Source: an uncultured Eggerthellaceae bacterium (GTDB lineage: Bacteria > Actinomycetota > Coriobacteriia > Coriobacteriales > Eggerthellaceae). Taken from it: a DNA stretch of 8,938 nt. Of this stretch, positions 1 through 6,444 are shown piece by piece. The stretch lies in assembly GCA_949450265.1 (NCBI GenBank), contig CASTMW010000068.1, forward strand, positions 1 to 8,938. The letters run 5' to 3'. Every line of letters begins with the position of its first letter. Within the stretch, counting starts at the first letter, position 1. Under the pieces are notes generated by a model, which was not told where the DNA came from, searched no databases, and saw only the letters and a list, made by a program, of their open reading frames with translations. The position numbers and the translations under genes are program-made.

Positions 1-7
1 GTTTCGG

Positions 8-83
8 TGGTGCACCATGAAGGACTCGAACCTTCGACCTTGGGATTAAGAGTCCCCTGCTCTACCAACTAAGCTAATGGCGC
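8..83 (-). tRNA. tRNA-Lys, anticodon CTT
   Basis: Read on the minus strand, a full cloverleaf of 76 nt is visible. The acceptor stem pairs GCGCCAT with ATGGTGC (one G-T pair), followed by discriminator A and an encoded CCA. The D stem is GCTT/GAGC, the anticodon loop is CTCTTAA with anticodon CTT (reads AAG, lysine), and the T stem is GAAGG/CCTTC around TTCGAGT. The outermost anticodon-stem pair (27-43) is a G-A mismatch; the other four pairs are Watson-Crick. A promoter lies immediately upstream at 116-144. It is transcribed in the same direction as the helix-turn-helix gene but appears to have its own promoter. Confidence 0.97.
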
Positions 84-115
84 ACTTCAAGAACCCGCGC
101 TTAAAGCGCTCAGCT

Positions 116-144
116 ATTGTAGGTGAACATCCTGATGTTCGCAA
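116..144 (-). promoter_or_regulatory. Promoter of tRNA-Lys
   Basis: On the minus strand a -35 TTGCGA (144-139) and a -10 TACAAT (121-116) are separated by exactly 17 bases. The predicted transcription start is near 109, about 26 bases before the mature tRNA end. The spacer is filled by a perfect dyad (see 125-140). A 13-base palindrome GCGCTTAAAGCGC (97-109) sits between the predicted start and the tRNA, in the precursor leader. The match to the sigma-70 consensus is good but has not been tested. Confidence 0.65.
125..140. repeat. 16-bp inverted repeat inside the tRNA-Lys promoter spacer
   Basis: GAACAT and ATGTTC are perfect inverted arms around the 4-base centre CCTG. A G-C pair and a T-G wobble extend the arms outward. 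The dyad fills the stretch between the -35 and -10 elements of the predicted tRNA promoter, so it could be an operator. There is no U-tract on either strand, so it is unlikely to be a terminator for the upstream gene. Confidence 0.5.
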
Positions 145-212
145 GAGCAAATTCGGCCACATTCGAGATAGGCGGTATCTGCGAGCGGGGTTTCCGTCCA
201 GCATCGCTGCTC

Positions 213-758
213 TCAGGCATGCCCATTTGCTTCTTCGCTACGGTGGTCCGCTCCGTCGACACATGTCCGCTCCGTCCAGATGCGCAGCTCCTGCGTGCTC
301 TCGATGATCGTTTCGAGTGCTTGGAAGATGCGGTTCAGCGCAGGTTTTTCGCTGTCGCTCAGCGCGTCGTTGGCGATGATCTCGCGCAGTTCGAGCGCTA
401 TGTCGTCGATCTGCTGGAATGCGCCTTCCAGATCGAAGTAGGTCTTATAGATATCGTCATCTTCGAGCACGCCATCCATCACGTGAGGGCCGAGCGGACA
501 ACGCTGCGCGCAATGCAGGTAGCGTAGCCGTGGCGCATCATAGGCCTGTGTCATGGCCACTACGGTCTCCGGCGGCACGGGGGTCTTGCCGCTCTCGTAA
601 TCCTTGATGGAGCTGGCGCTTATGGGGTGCCCGATCTCGGTCAGCGCGGCTGTCGCCTTGTCATGATTGCTGAAGCGCCCGTTACCGGCGCGCTCGTTCG
701 CTGCGATGCGGCAGATGCGGTAGATGTTCTCGGCGTCCGTAGGGTGGTTTCGGGACAT
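213..758 (-). CDS. Helix-turn-helix transcriptional regulator, XRE-like, with Cys-x3-Cys motif
   Basis: This encodes a 181-residue soluble protein. Residues about 30-80 resemble an XRE/Cro-type helix-turn-helix, including the stretch SASSIKDYESGKTPVPPETV, which fits the recognition-helix region and following loop. It is followed by YLHCAQRCPLG, with Cys83 and Cys87; a cysteine pair at this place is familiar in short Clostridia and Coriobacteriia regulators. Residues about 105-165 are predicted alpha-helical and may dimerise. The start at 758 is preferred over an in-frame ATG at 773 because AGAAGG lies 5 bases upstream of it, while 773 has no ribosome-binding site. The target is unknown. A perfect palindrome at 809-823, upstream of the gene, is a candidate autoregulatory operator. 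No signal peptide or membrane segment is seen. Confidence 0.8.
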   Translation of the reverse strand: MSRNHPTDAENIYRICRIAANERAGNGRFSNHDKATAALTEIGHPISASSIKDYESGKTPVPPETVVAMTQAYDAPRLRYLHCAQRCPLGPHVMDGVLEDDDIYKTYFDLEGAFQQIDDIALELREIIANDALSDSEKPALNRIFQALETIIESTQELRIWTERTCVDGADHRSEEANGHA

Positions 759-808
759 GTGACCTTCTGGCATCTTATGGCTTCGGTCTCATTGGTGACG
801 CGCGCTCA

Positions 809-823
809 GGTAGATAATCTACC
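809..823. promoter_or_regulatory. Perfect 15-bp palindrome, candidate operator
   Basis: GGTAGAT and ATCTACC are perfect 7-bp inverted arms around a single A. The site lies in the divergent region between the minus-strand regulator (start 758) and the plus-strand gene at 922. Its centre contains GATAAT (813-818), a possible plus-strand -10, with TTGGTG at 792-797 as a weak -35 at a short 15-base spacing. An operator overlapping divergent promoters is the likeliest reading. This is inferred from symmetry and location only. Confidence 0.5.
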
Positions 824-850
824 CGGAAACGCCGGATCCCGGTAGCGTTG

Positions 851-866
851 GGGCATTTTTATGCCC
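851..866. repeat. Perfect hairpin in the 5' region of the J/AAA+ remnant gene
   Basis: GGGCAT and ATGCCC form a 6-bp stem with a TTTT loop. No U-run follows, so it is not a typical terminator. The 3' arm extended to ATGCCCATG (861-869) is also perfectly complementary to CATGGGCAT at 939-947, just inside the coding region of the next gene. The ribosome-binding site (910-915) and start codon (922) would lie inside the loop of that second pairing. Confidence 0.45.
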
Positions 867-921
867 ATGCTCAGAGCTATGCTCGTAGATCTGAGGAAGA
901 GGATCGAGCGGAGGTGTGCGC

Positions 922-1299
922 ATGAGGTATTACAAGGTCATGGGCATAGGCCACGATGTGGACGCTGACATATTCTCCGAGATGAAGGTGCTCTATGGGC
1001 AGTTGGACGGTGAGGCCATCGCTACCATCATCGATCAGATGGAGAAGCTGCGCGATGAGGTCGTAGTCATCTTCGCGGGATATGCTGAGAAGCTCGGGCA
1101 GCTCTTCGCAGCCAATCCAGGCTTCGCTTCGCGGGTGAAGGCGCAGATGTCGTTTCCCGATTACAGTGCGGACGAACTGATGAGGATATTGGATATGATG
1201 GTGGCTGATCGGGGATTGACGCTTGGTCGTGGAGCTGTTCGGGCCGCACATGCTACGCTTGAGCGCATCGCGGGAGCGAAGGAGGGCGGCATGCTTTGA
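922..1299 (+). CDS. Small protein: J-domain-like N terminus joined to C-terminal AAA+ (CbxX/SpoVK-type) fragment, probable deletion remnant
   Basis: This encodes 125 residues starting at an ATG 6 bases after GGAGGT (910-915); a GTG at 916 is less well placed. Residues 2-24 (starting RYYKVMGIGHDVDAD) resemble the first helix and turn of a DnaJ J-domain, but no HPD motif follows. Residues about 28-120 resemble the later half of CbxX/CfqX/SpoVK-type AAA+ ATPases: a helix ending MEKLRDE, the sensor-1 strand VVVIFAGY, FAANPGFASR with a possible arginine finger, then FPDYSADELMRIL. The Walker A loop and Walker B acidic residues are absent, so ATPase activity is not expected. The usual C-terminal sensor-2 region also seems cut short. 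The simplest reading is a longer J-domain-AAA+ gene that lost its middle in frame, keeping start, stop and ribosome-binding site. Family assignment is from memory of motifs. Confidence 0.55.
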   Translation: MRYYKVMGIGHDVDADIFSEMKVLYGQLDGEAIATIIDQMEKLRDEVVVIFAGYAEKLGQLFAANPGFASRVKAQMSFPDYSADELMRILDMMVADRGLTLGRGAVRAAHATLERIAGAKEGGML

Positions 1300-1341
1300 G
1301 ACAACGCGAGTGACGAAGGGCTATGCGACAGGAGGACCTGC

Positions 1342-2022
1342 ATGCGGATATACGCGATGAGCGATATACATGGCTGGATGGATGCGTTCGAGGATGCGCT
1401 GGCGCTCGTGGACCTCTCTGGTGATGCCAAACTGATCCTGTTGGGTGACTACATCCATGGTGGTCCTGATGGCCCTGCGGTGCTCGATCGCATCATGGGC
1501 TTGCAGGCTGAATACGGCACGGATAAGGTGGTGGCGCTGCTCGGTAACCATGAGGACATGGCGCTGAGCGGGCGATGGCCCATCGAAGGCGATGCGGATG
1601 CGGGCTTCTATGACGAGGACGAGACTGAAGAAGACCGCCATCTTGCTTGGATGGAGGGTCTTCCGCGCTATCACGTGGAAGGAAACATCATCTTCGTGCA
1701 TGCGGGCATCGATGAGGAAGCAGGCGATCTGTGGGAGTGGGGGACCGACGACTACACCTACACCGAGAAGTATCCTGCCGAGATCGGCCGTTTCTCAGGC
1801 GGCATGACCATCGTCGCAGGCCATGTGGGCACATCCGTGGTGGCGGACGATCCTAGCTTCCACGGTATCTACCACGATGGCGAGAGCCACTACTACATCG
1901 ATGGCACCGTGTGCGAGAGCGGTCGTATCCCCGTGTTCGAAGCGGATACGAAGACTGGTCGCTTCTATGAGGTCAGCGAATCGGGCACGTGGCCGATCGT
2001 GCCCTATGACGATCAGTGGTGA
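1342..2022 (+). CDS. Calcineurin-like metallophosphoesterase (PPP/Ap4A-hydrolase-like)
   Basis: This 226-residue soluble protein has the calcineurin-like phosphoesterase motifs in order: SDIHG (Asp8, His10), LLGDYIHGG (Asp36), LLGNHED (Asn69, His70), VHAGI (His120) and VAGHVG (His161). These supply the expected ligands for two metal ions, so hydrolysis of a phosphoester is likely. The substrate cannot be deduced; protein phosphatases and diadenosine tetraphosphatases share this layout. The usual GDxxDRG motif reads GDYIHGG, so the conserved Asp-Arg pair is replaced by His-Gly, which probably alters substrate phosphate binding. An acidic stretch (residues 83-98) interrupts the middle. The start follows AGGAGG (1330-1335) with a 6-base gap. 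It lies 42 bases after the AAA+ remnant and may be transcribed with it. No clear terminator follows. Confidence 0.85.
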   Translation: MRIYAMSDIHGWMDAFEDALALVDLSGDAKLILLGDYIHGGPDGPAVLDRIMGLQAEYGTDKVVALLGNHEDMALSGRWPIEGDADAGFYDEDETEEDRHLAWMEGLPRYHVEGNIIFVHAGIDEEAGDLWEWGTDDYTYTEKYPAEIGRFSGGMTIVAGHVGTSVVADDPSFHGIYHDGESHYYIDGTVCESGRIPVFEADTKTGRFYEVSESGTWPIVPYDDQW

Positions 2023-2115
2023 TGCTGTTTTTGCGGGAGCCGATGGACCGTCTTCGCCATTGATCGGTGAACGGCGAAAAAGTTCATGAAAGAGCGATGA
2101 TAGTGCGGTAATGCG

Positions 2116-2124
2116 TGATATACT
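2116..2124 (+). promoter_or_regulatory. Extended -10 promoter for rpsA
   Basis: TGATATACT is an extended -10 element (TG, one base, TATACT at 2119-2124). No convincing -35 lies 16-18 bases upstream, as is usual for extended -10 promoters. A start near 2131 would give an rpsA leader of about 110 bases. It is the only good promoter-like sequence noticed in the 217-base gap before rpsA. Confidence 0.5.
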
Positions 2125-2130
2125 CGGAAG

Positions 2131-2239
2131 GCTTGTGAAATCGCAAGCAAGACAATGTATCGGCCCCGAGTAATGTAAGTTTCTGTCCAAGACGACTGCT
2201 TATTGGAACGGGGTCCCTCATTTCTGAAAGGGGTCCGTT
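2131..2239 (+). promoter_or_regulatory. Structured 5' leader of rpsA
   Basis: The predicted untranslated leader starts with a 7-bp hairpin, GCTTGTG (loop AAAT) CGCAAGC. GGCCCCG follows at 2162-2168. Two copies of GGGGTCC, at 2210-2216 and 2230-2236, can each pair with it through a G-U pair. The second copy overlaps the ribosome-binding site AAAGGGG (2227-2233). Pairing with the second copy would hide the site, while pairing with the first would leave it free. S1 is known to control its own translation in Escherichia coli, but by a different leader, so a switch here is inference. Confidence 0.4.
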
Positions 2240-3556
2240 TTGACCGAGATCAAGAACACGTCCGTCATCCAGTTCGACGACGTATCCGACGACCAGCTCA
2301 ATGCCATGATCGATGGCACGCTGACCGACTTCGACGAGGGCGACCTGGTCGAGGGGACGGTGGTGAAGCTCGAGCACGACGAGGTGCTGGTTGACATCGG
2401 CTTCAAGAGCGAAGGTGTCATCCCGTCGCGCGAACTGTCCATCCGCAAGGATATCGATCCGTCCGAGATCGTGAATCTGGGCGATCACATCGAAGCCCTT
2501 GTGCTCCAGAAGGAGGACAAGGATGGCCGCCTGATCCTGTCGAAGAAGCGTGCCGAGTACGAGCGCGCCTGGAATCGCGTCGAAGAGAAGTTCAAGGCGG
2601 GCGAGGTCGTCACGGGCGAGGTCATCGAAGTGGTCAAGGGCGGCCTGATCCTCGACATCGGCCTGCGCGGCTTCCTGCCGGCGTCCTTGGTGGACCTGCG
2701 CCGTGTCAAGGATCTGGACATGTACCTGAACACCGAGATCGAAGCGCGTGTCATCGAGATGGATCGCAACCGCAACAACGTGGTGCTCTCTCGCCGCGTG
2801 CTGCTCGAAGAGGGCCGCAAGGCCGAGCGCACCGAGATCCTCTCGAAGCTGTCCAAGGGCATGCGCCTCAAGGGTACCGTTTCCTCCATCGTGGACTTCG
2901 GCGCCTTCGTCGATCTGGGCGGCATCGATGGCCTGGTGCATATCTCCGAGCTGTCTTGGAACCATGTCAACCACCCCAGCGAGGTCGTGAAGGTGGGCGA
3001 CGAGGTGGAGGTCGAGGTGCTCGACGTCGACCTGCAGCGTGAGCGCATCAGCCTGGGCCTCAAGCAGACTACCGACGATCCGTGGGTGGAACTGGTCGAC
3101 AACTATCCGGTGGGCACCATCGTGGATGGCACCGTCACCAAGATCGTGCCGTTCGGTGCCTTCGTTGAGCTGGGCAACTCCATCGAGGGCCTGGTGCACA
3201 TCTCCGAGATGGCTGCCAAGCACATCGATTCCCCGGCACAGGTGGTCAAGCAGGGTCAGGACGTGAAGGTGAAGGTCATGGAGATCAATCCGGACCGCCG
3301 CCGCATCAGCCTGTCCATGAAGGCCGCTGCAGAAGAGCTGGGCTACGATATCGAGATCGACGAGAGCGTGGTGGTGGAGGATCCGAAGCCGCGCAAGCGC
3401 GATGATGAGGCTGCCGAGACCGAAGAAGCCGTGGTGGACGCCATCGAAGCGGCCGATCCTGCTGCTGAGGTGACCGAGGTGGATGTCGTTGACACGCCCG
3501 AGGCGGAAGCTGTCGTGGTGACCGACGAGGCTGCTGACGAACCTGCTGCTGAATAG
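2240..3556 (+). CDS. rpsA: 30S ribosomal protein S1, four S1 domains
   Basis: Ribosomal protein S1 binds mRNA on the 30S subunit and helps start translation. The 438-residue product has four S1 RNA-binding domains at about residues 33-104, 119-187, 205-276 and 290-362. Domains 3 and 4 carry the classic core DFGAFVDLGGIDGLVHISEL and PFGAFVEL...EGLVHISEM. An acidic, Ala/Glu/Val-rich tail (about 370-438) is probably disordered. Four domains with an acidic tail fit actinobacterial S1, as opposed to the six-domain enterobacterial form. The start is TTG at 2240, 6 bases after AAAGGGG; no better ATG or GTG is present before the first domain. coaE follows after 26 bases, probably in the same transcript. 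The uncommon TTG start may lower initiation. Confidence 0.96.
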   Translation: MTEIKNTSVIQFDDVSDDQLNAMIDGTLTDFDEGDLVEGTVVKLEHDEVLVDIGFKSEGVIPSRELSIRKDIDPSEIVNLGDHIEALVLQKEDKDGRLILSKKRAEYERAWNRVEEKFKAGEVVTGEVIEVVKGGLILDIGLRGFLPASLVDLRRVKDLDMYLNTEIEARVIEMDRNRNNVVLSRRVLLEEGRKAERTEILSKLSKGMRLKGTVSSIVDFGAFVDLGGIDGLVHISELSWNHVNHPSEVVKVGDEVEVEVLDVDLQRERISLGLKQTTDDPWVELVDNYPVGTIVDGTVTKIVPFGAFVELGNSIEGLVHISEMAAKHIDSPAQVVKQGQDVKVKVMEINPDRRRISLSMKAAAEELGYDIEIDESVVVEDPKPRKRDDEAAETEEAVVDAIEAADPAAEVTEVDVVDTPEAEAVVVTDEAADEPAAE

Positions 3557-3582
3557 CGCTAGCACACGAGCAAGGAGACGCG

Positions 3583-4176
3583 GTGAAGAAGATCTTCATC
3601 ATAGGCGGTATGGGAGCGGGCAAATCCACGGCGCGCAAAGCGCTGACCGACCAGGGCTTGGCCTATATCGACCTTGATAAGGTGGGCCACGATGTCCTGA
3701 AATGGGAGATCGTCAAGGAAGAGCTCGTGGAAGCCTTCGGCGACGACATCCTTGATGAGGATGGGGAAGTGGTCAGGCAGCGTTTGGCAGCCAAGGCGTT
3801 CGTCAGCCCGGCCGAAACGCGCAAGCTCAACCGCATCACCATGCCGCGCATCGAAGAAGCCTATACCGATATGGTGGACGAACTGGAAGCGCAGGGCGTG
3901 GAAGCTGTGGCTGTGGAATACTCGGTCTTCAAGAACCGCTCCACGTCGCTCGCATGGTCTGCCGATGCCGTTCTTGCCGTATTGGCACCGATGGATCTGC
4001 GTATCCAGCGCGCCGTGGCTTCCGGCTTCGACGAAGATGATGTGCGTCGCCGCATCGCCCAGCAGATCACCGATGCCGATCGCATCGAAGCGGCTGATGT
4101 GGTGTTCAACAACGACTCCACCAAAGAAGAGCTCTACAATGAGGTAACGGCATGGTGGAAGAACTACCAACGCTGA
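3583..4176 (+). CDS. coaE: Dephospho-CoA kinase (divergent)
   Basis: CoaE phosphorylates the 3' hydroxyl of dephospho-CoA with ATP, the last step of coenzyme A synthesis. The 197-residue protein starts with a P-loop GGMGAGKS (residues 8-15), then YIDLDKVGHDVL, matching the DAD-containing segment of the family, and ends with RRRIAQQITDADRIEAADVV followed by FNND, equivalent to the usual RI..Q.....+...AD.vi.N. Several signatures are altered: the usual LxxxxHPxI is NRITMPRI, and the 'PLL' strand is VEYSVFKNR. The fold and synteny after rpsA still favour CoaE. The start is GTG, 5 bases after AAGGAG (3572-3577). A strong terminator follows at 4197-4233. Confidence 0.88.
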   Translation: MKKIFIIGGMGAGKSTARKALTDQGLAYIDLDKVGHDVLKWEIVKEELVEAFGDDILDEDGEVVRQRLAAKAFVSPAETRKLNRITMPRIEEAYTDMVDELEAQGVEAVAVEYSVFKNRSTSLAWSADAVLAVLAPMDLRIQRAVASGFDEDDVRRRIAQQITDADRIEAADVVFNNDSTKEELYNEVTAWWKNYQR

Positions 4177-4196
4177 TCCTTTTGCGGTAACACAGT

Positions 4197-4233
4197 AAGA
4201 CCCGGCACGCCGAAAGGTGATGCCGGGTCTTTT
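4197..4233 (+). terminator. Strong intrinsic terminator after coaE, inside the uvrB leader
   Basis: AAGACCCGGCA (4197-4207) pairs perfectly with TGCCGGGTCTT (4221-4231). The inner arms CGCC/GGTG close a GAAA tetraloop with one bulged A. The U-run TTTT covers 4230-4233. The hairpin ends only 6 bases before the uvrB ribosome-binding site (4240-4245), so no promoter fits between. It probably ends most rpsA-coaE transcripts and may set how much uvrB is made by read-through. Confidence 0.9.
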
Positions 4234-4248
4234 GGATTCAGGAGGCAC

Positions 4249-6402
4249 ATGTCGACGCATCTGCGCAATATCGAAGGCATGGAGATGCCGGGCAAGCTCT
4301 CTGCCGAGGCTGCATCCAGCGCTGCGCTCAAGGTGATCTCGCCCTACGAGCCGTCGGGCGATCAACCGCAGGCGGTCGCGAAGCTGGCCGAAGGGGTTCG
4401 CGCCGATCTTCGCTATCAAACGCTTCTGGGTGTGACCGGTTCCGGCAAGACCTTCACCATGGCAAAGGTGATCGAAGAGGTGCAGAAGCCGACGCTCATC
4501 ATGGCGCCCAACAAGACGCTGGCAGCGCAGCTGGCCGCCGAGCTCAAGGAGTTCTTCCCGAACAACGCTGTGGTGTACTTCGTCAGTTATTACGACTACT
4601 ACCAGCCCGAGGCATACGTGCCCGCCTCGGATACCTTCATCGAGAAGGATGCATCCATCAACGAAGAGGTGGAGAAGCTGCGCCATGCCGCTACCAGCGC
4701 CCTGCTTTCGCGGCGCGACGTGATCGTGGTGGCCTCGGTCAGCTGCATCTACGGCATCGGTAGCCCGCAGGACTATGCGGGCATGGCGGTATTCCTTGAC
4801 AAGGATGTGCCTGCCGATCGCGACGAGGTGATCTACGGGCTGATCGATATCCAATATGATCGCAACGACTACGAGTTGAAGCGCGGCACGTTCCGTGTGC
4901 GCGGCGATGCGCTGGATATCTTTCCACCGTATGCGGACAATCCCATTCGCGTGGAATTCTGGGGAGACGAGATAGAGACCATCGAAGAGGTGGACAGTGT
5001 GACTGGCGAGGTGCTGGCCTCCTATCATGCGGTCCCCATCTGGCCAGCGTCGCACTATGTGACCGCGCGTCCGAAGATGGAGCACGCGCTGGATACCATC
5101 CGCGACGAACTGCGCGAGCGCTTGGAGCAGTTCAACGCCGAAGGCAAGCTGCTTGAAGCGCAGCGGCTGGAGATGCGCACGAACTACGACCTTGAGATGC
5201 TGGAGACCATGGGGTTCTGCTCGGGCATCGAGAATTACTCGCGCCATCTGGATGGACGTGCGCCCGGCGAGCCGCCCTATACGCTGATCGACTACTTCCC
5301 TGACGATTTCCTGTGCATCATCGACGAGAGCCACGTGACGGTGCCGCAGATCCGCGGCATGCACGAGGGCGACCGGTCGCGCAAGGTGACGCTCGCCGAG
5401 CACGGCTTCCGTCTGCCCTCAGCGCTGGATAACCGTCCGCTGCGCTTCGATGAGTTCGAGGACCGCGTGCCGCAGTTCATCTATGTGAGCGCAACACCGG
5501 GCGATTACGAAGAGAAGGTCAGCCAGGCCACGGTGGAGCAGATCATCCGCCCAACGGGGCTGCTGGATCCGGAAGTAGTGCTCAGGCCCATCAAGAGCCA
5601 GATCGACGACATCATCGATGAGGCGCGCGAGCGTGCGGCGCGCGACGAGCGCGTGCTGGTGACCACGCTGACCAAGAAGATGGCCGAGGACCTGACCGAT
5701 CATCTGCTGGACCAGGGCATCCGTGCGCGCTACATGCACTCGGACATCGGCACGTTGGAGCGCGTGGAGATATTGCGCGAGCTGCGGCAGGGCAAGTTCG
5801 ATGTGCTGGTGGGCATCAATCTGCTGCGCGAGGGCTTGGACCTTCCCGAGGTCAGCCTGGTCGCCATCTTGGACGCCGACAAAGAGGGGTTCCTGCGCAA
5901 CCATCGCAGCCTCGTGCAGACGATCGGCCGTGCGGCGCGCAACGTGTCGGGGCAGGTCATTATGTATGCCGACAAGGTGACCGATTCCATGAAGCGCGCC
6001 ATCGACGAGACGCGCCGTCGTCGTGACATCCAGATGGCCTACAACGAAGAGCGTGGCATCCAGCCCCAGACCATCCGTAAGAAGATCAACGACATCATGG
6101 ATTCCATTGTGGACGAATCGGAAGGCCTGAGCGCCGAGGACATCAACCGCGAGCTGGCCGAGCTCTCGCGCGAAGAGGTCATGCGGATGATCATGTCCAT
6201 GGAAGAAGAGATGCAGGCCGCTTCTGCGGGCATGGACTTCGAAGAGGCTGCGCGCCTGCGCGATCAGGTGGTGCAGCTGCGCACGGCGGTGGAGGATGTA
6301 TCCGAGAAGGACGTGCTGGCCGATCTGAAGAAGAGCGCCCGCAAGGGAAGCGCGTTCGGCAATCGCAAGAACGCTGCATATGGGAGTAGCAGACGAAGTT
6401 AA
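4249..6402 (+). CDS. uvrB: UvrABC excinuclease subunit B
   Basis: UvrB is the damage-verifying helicase-like subunit of nucleotide excision repair: it is loaded by UvrA and then recruits UvrC. The 717-residue protein shows Walker A GVTGSGKT (61-68), the beta-hairpin YYDYYQPEAYVP (114-125) that inserts between DNA strands, DESH (359-362), the motif VSATPG (413-418), REGLDLPEV, and the motif VI arginines in QTIGRAARN (557-565). A C-terminal UVR motif (about 650-680) for UvrC contact includes MDFEEAARLRDQV. All catalytic parts are intact. The N terminus is about 25 residues longer than usual. The ATG at 4249 follows AGGAGG by only 3 bases; ATGs at codons 11 and 13 have no ribosome-binding site. 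No GAAC-N4-GTTC LexA box is seen upstream. Confidence 0.97.
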   Translation: MSTHLRNIEGMEMPGKLSAEAASSAALKVISPYEPSGDQPQAVAKLAEGVRADLRYQTLLGVTGSGKTFTMAKVIEEVQKPTLIMAPNKTLAAQLAAELKEFFPNNAVVYFVSYYDYYQPEAYVPASDTFIEKDASINEEVEKLRHAATSALLSRRDVIVVASVSCIYGIGSPQDYAGMAVFLDKDVPADRDEVIYGLIDIQYDRNDYELKRGTFRVRGDALDIFPPYADNPIRVEFWGDEIETIEEVDSVTGEVLASYHAVPIWPASHYVTARPKMEHALDTIRDELRERLEQFNAEGKLLEAQRLEMRTNYDLEMLETMGFCSGIENYSRHLDGRAPGEPPYTLIDYFPDDFLCIIDESHVTVPQIRGMHEGDRSRKVTLAEHGFRLPSALDNRPLRFDEFEDRVPQFIYVSATPGDYEEKVSQATVEQIIRPTGLLDPEVVLRPIKSQIDDIIDEARERAARDERVLVTTLTKKMAEDLTDHLLDQGIRARYMHSDIGTLERVEILRELRQGKFDVLVGINLLREGLDLPEVSLVAILDADKEGFLRNHRSLVQTIGRAARNVSGQVIMYADKVTDSMKRAIDETRRRRDIQMAYNEERGIQPQTIRKKINDIMDSIVDESEGLSAEDINRELAELSREEVMRMIMSMEEEMQAASAGMDFEEAARLRDQVVQLRTAVEDVSEKDVLADLKKSARKGSAFGNRKNAAYGSSRRS

Positions 6403-6444
6403 GTGTACCTGCGCGCACGTTTCGCAGAGGGCGAAGGAGAAGAG

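Noticed and set aside
125..140. LexA (SOS) box
   Set aside because: The actinobacterial/Firmicutes box is GAAC-N4-GTTC, while this dyad is GAAC-N8-GTTC. It also lies at a tRNA promoter.
77..307. Plus-strand open frames over the tRNA and the regulator gene
   Set aside because: They run antisense to the tRNA-Lys and the helix-turn-helix gene, lack ribosome-binding sites and have no recognisable domains.
2053..2078. Terminator after the metallophosphoesterase gene
   Set aside because: TTCGCC/GGCGAA can pair over a 14-base loop but is followed by A residues on the plus strand, and the minus strand lacks a U-run after the stem.
2084..3565. Long antisense open frame (493 codons) across rpsA, with similar ones at 3559-5403 and 5419-7080
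   Set aside because: They mirror highly conserved sense genes. The translated sequences are rich in His, Leu, Asp and Arg as expected from GC-rich codons read backwards, and they show no domains.
4135..4140. TACAAT as a uvrB -10 element within coaE
   Set aside because: No -35 lies at a workable distance, and the bases are explained by Tyr-Asn codons of CoaE.
6403..6444. Earlier GTG start for RecN
   Set aside because: There is no ribosome-binding site, the extra 14 residues do not match the family, and the ATG at 6445 has AAGGAGA just upstream.
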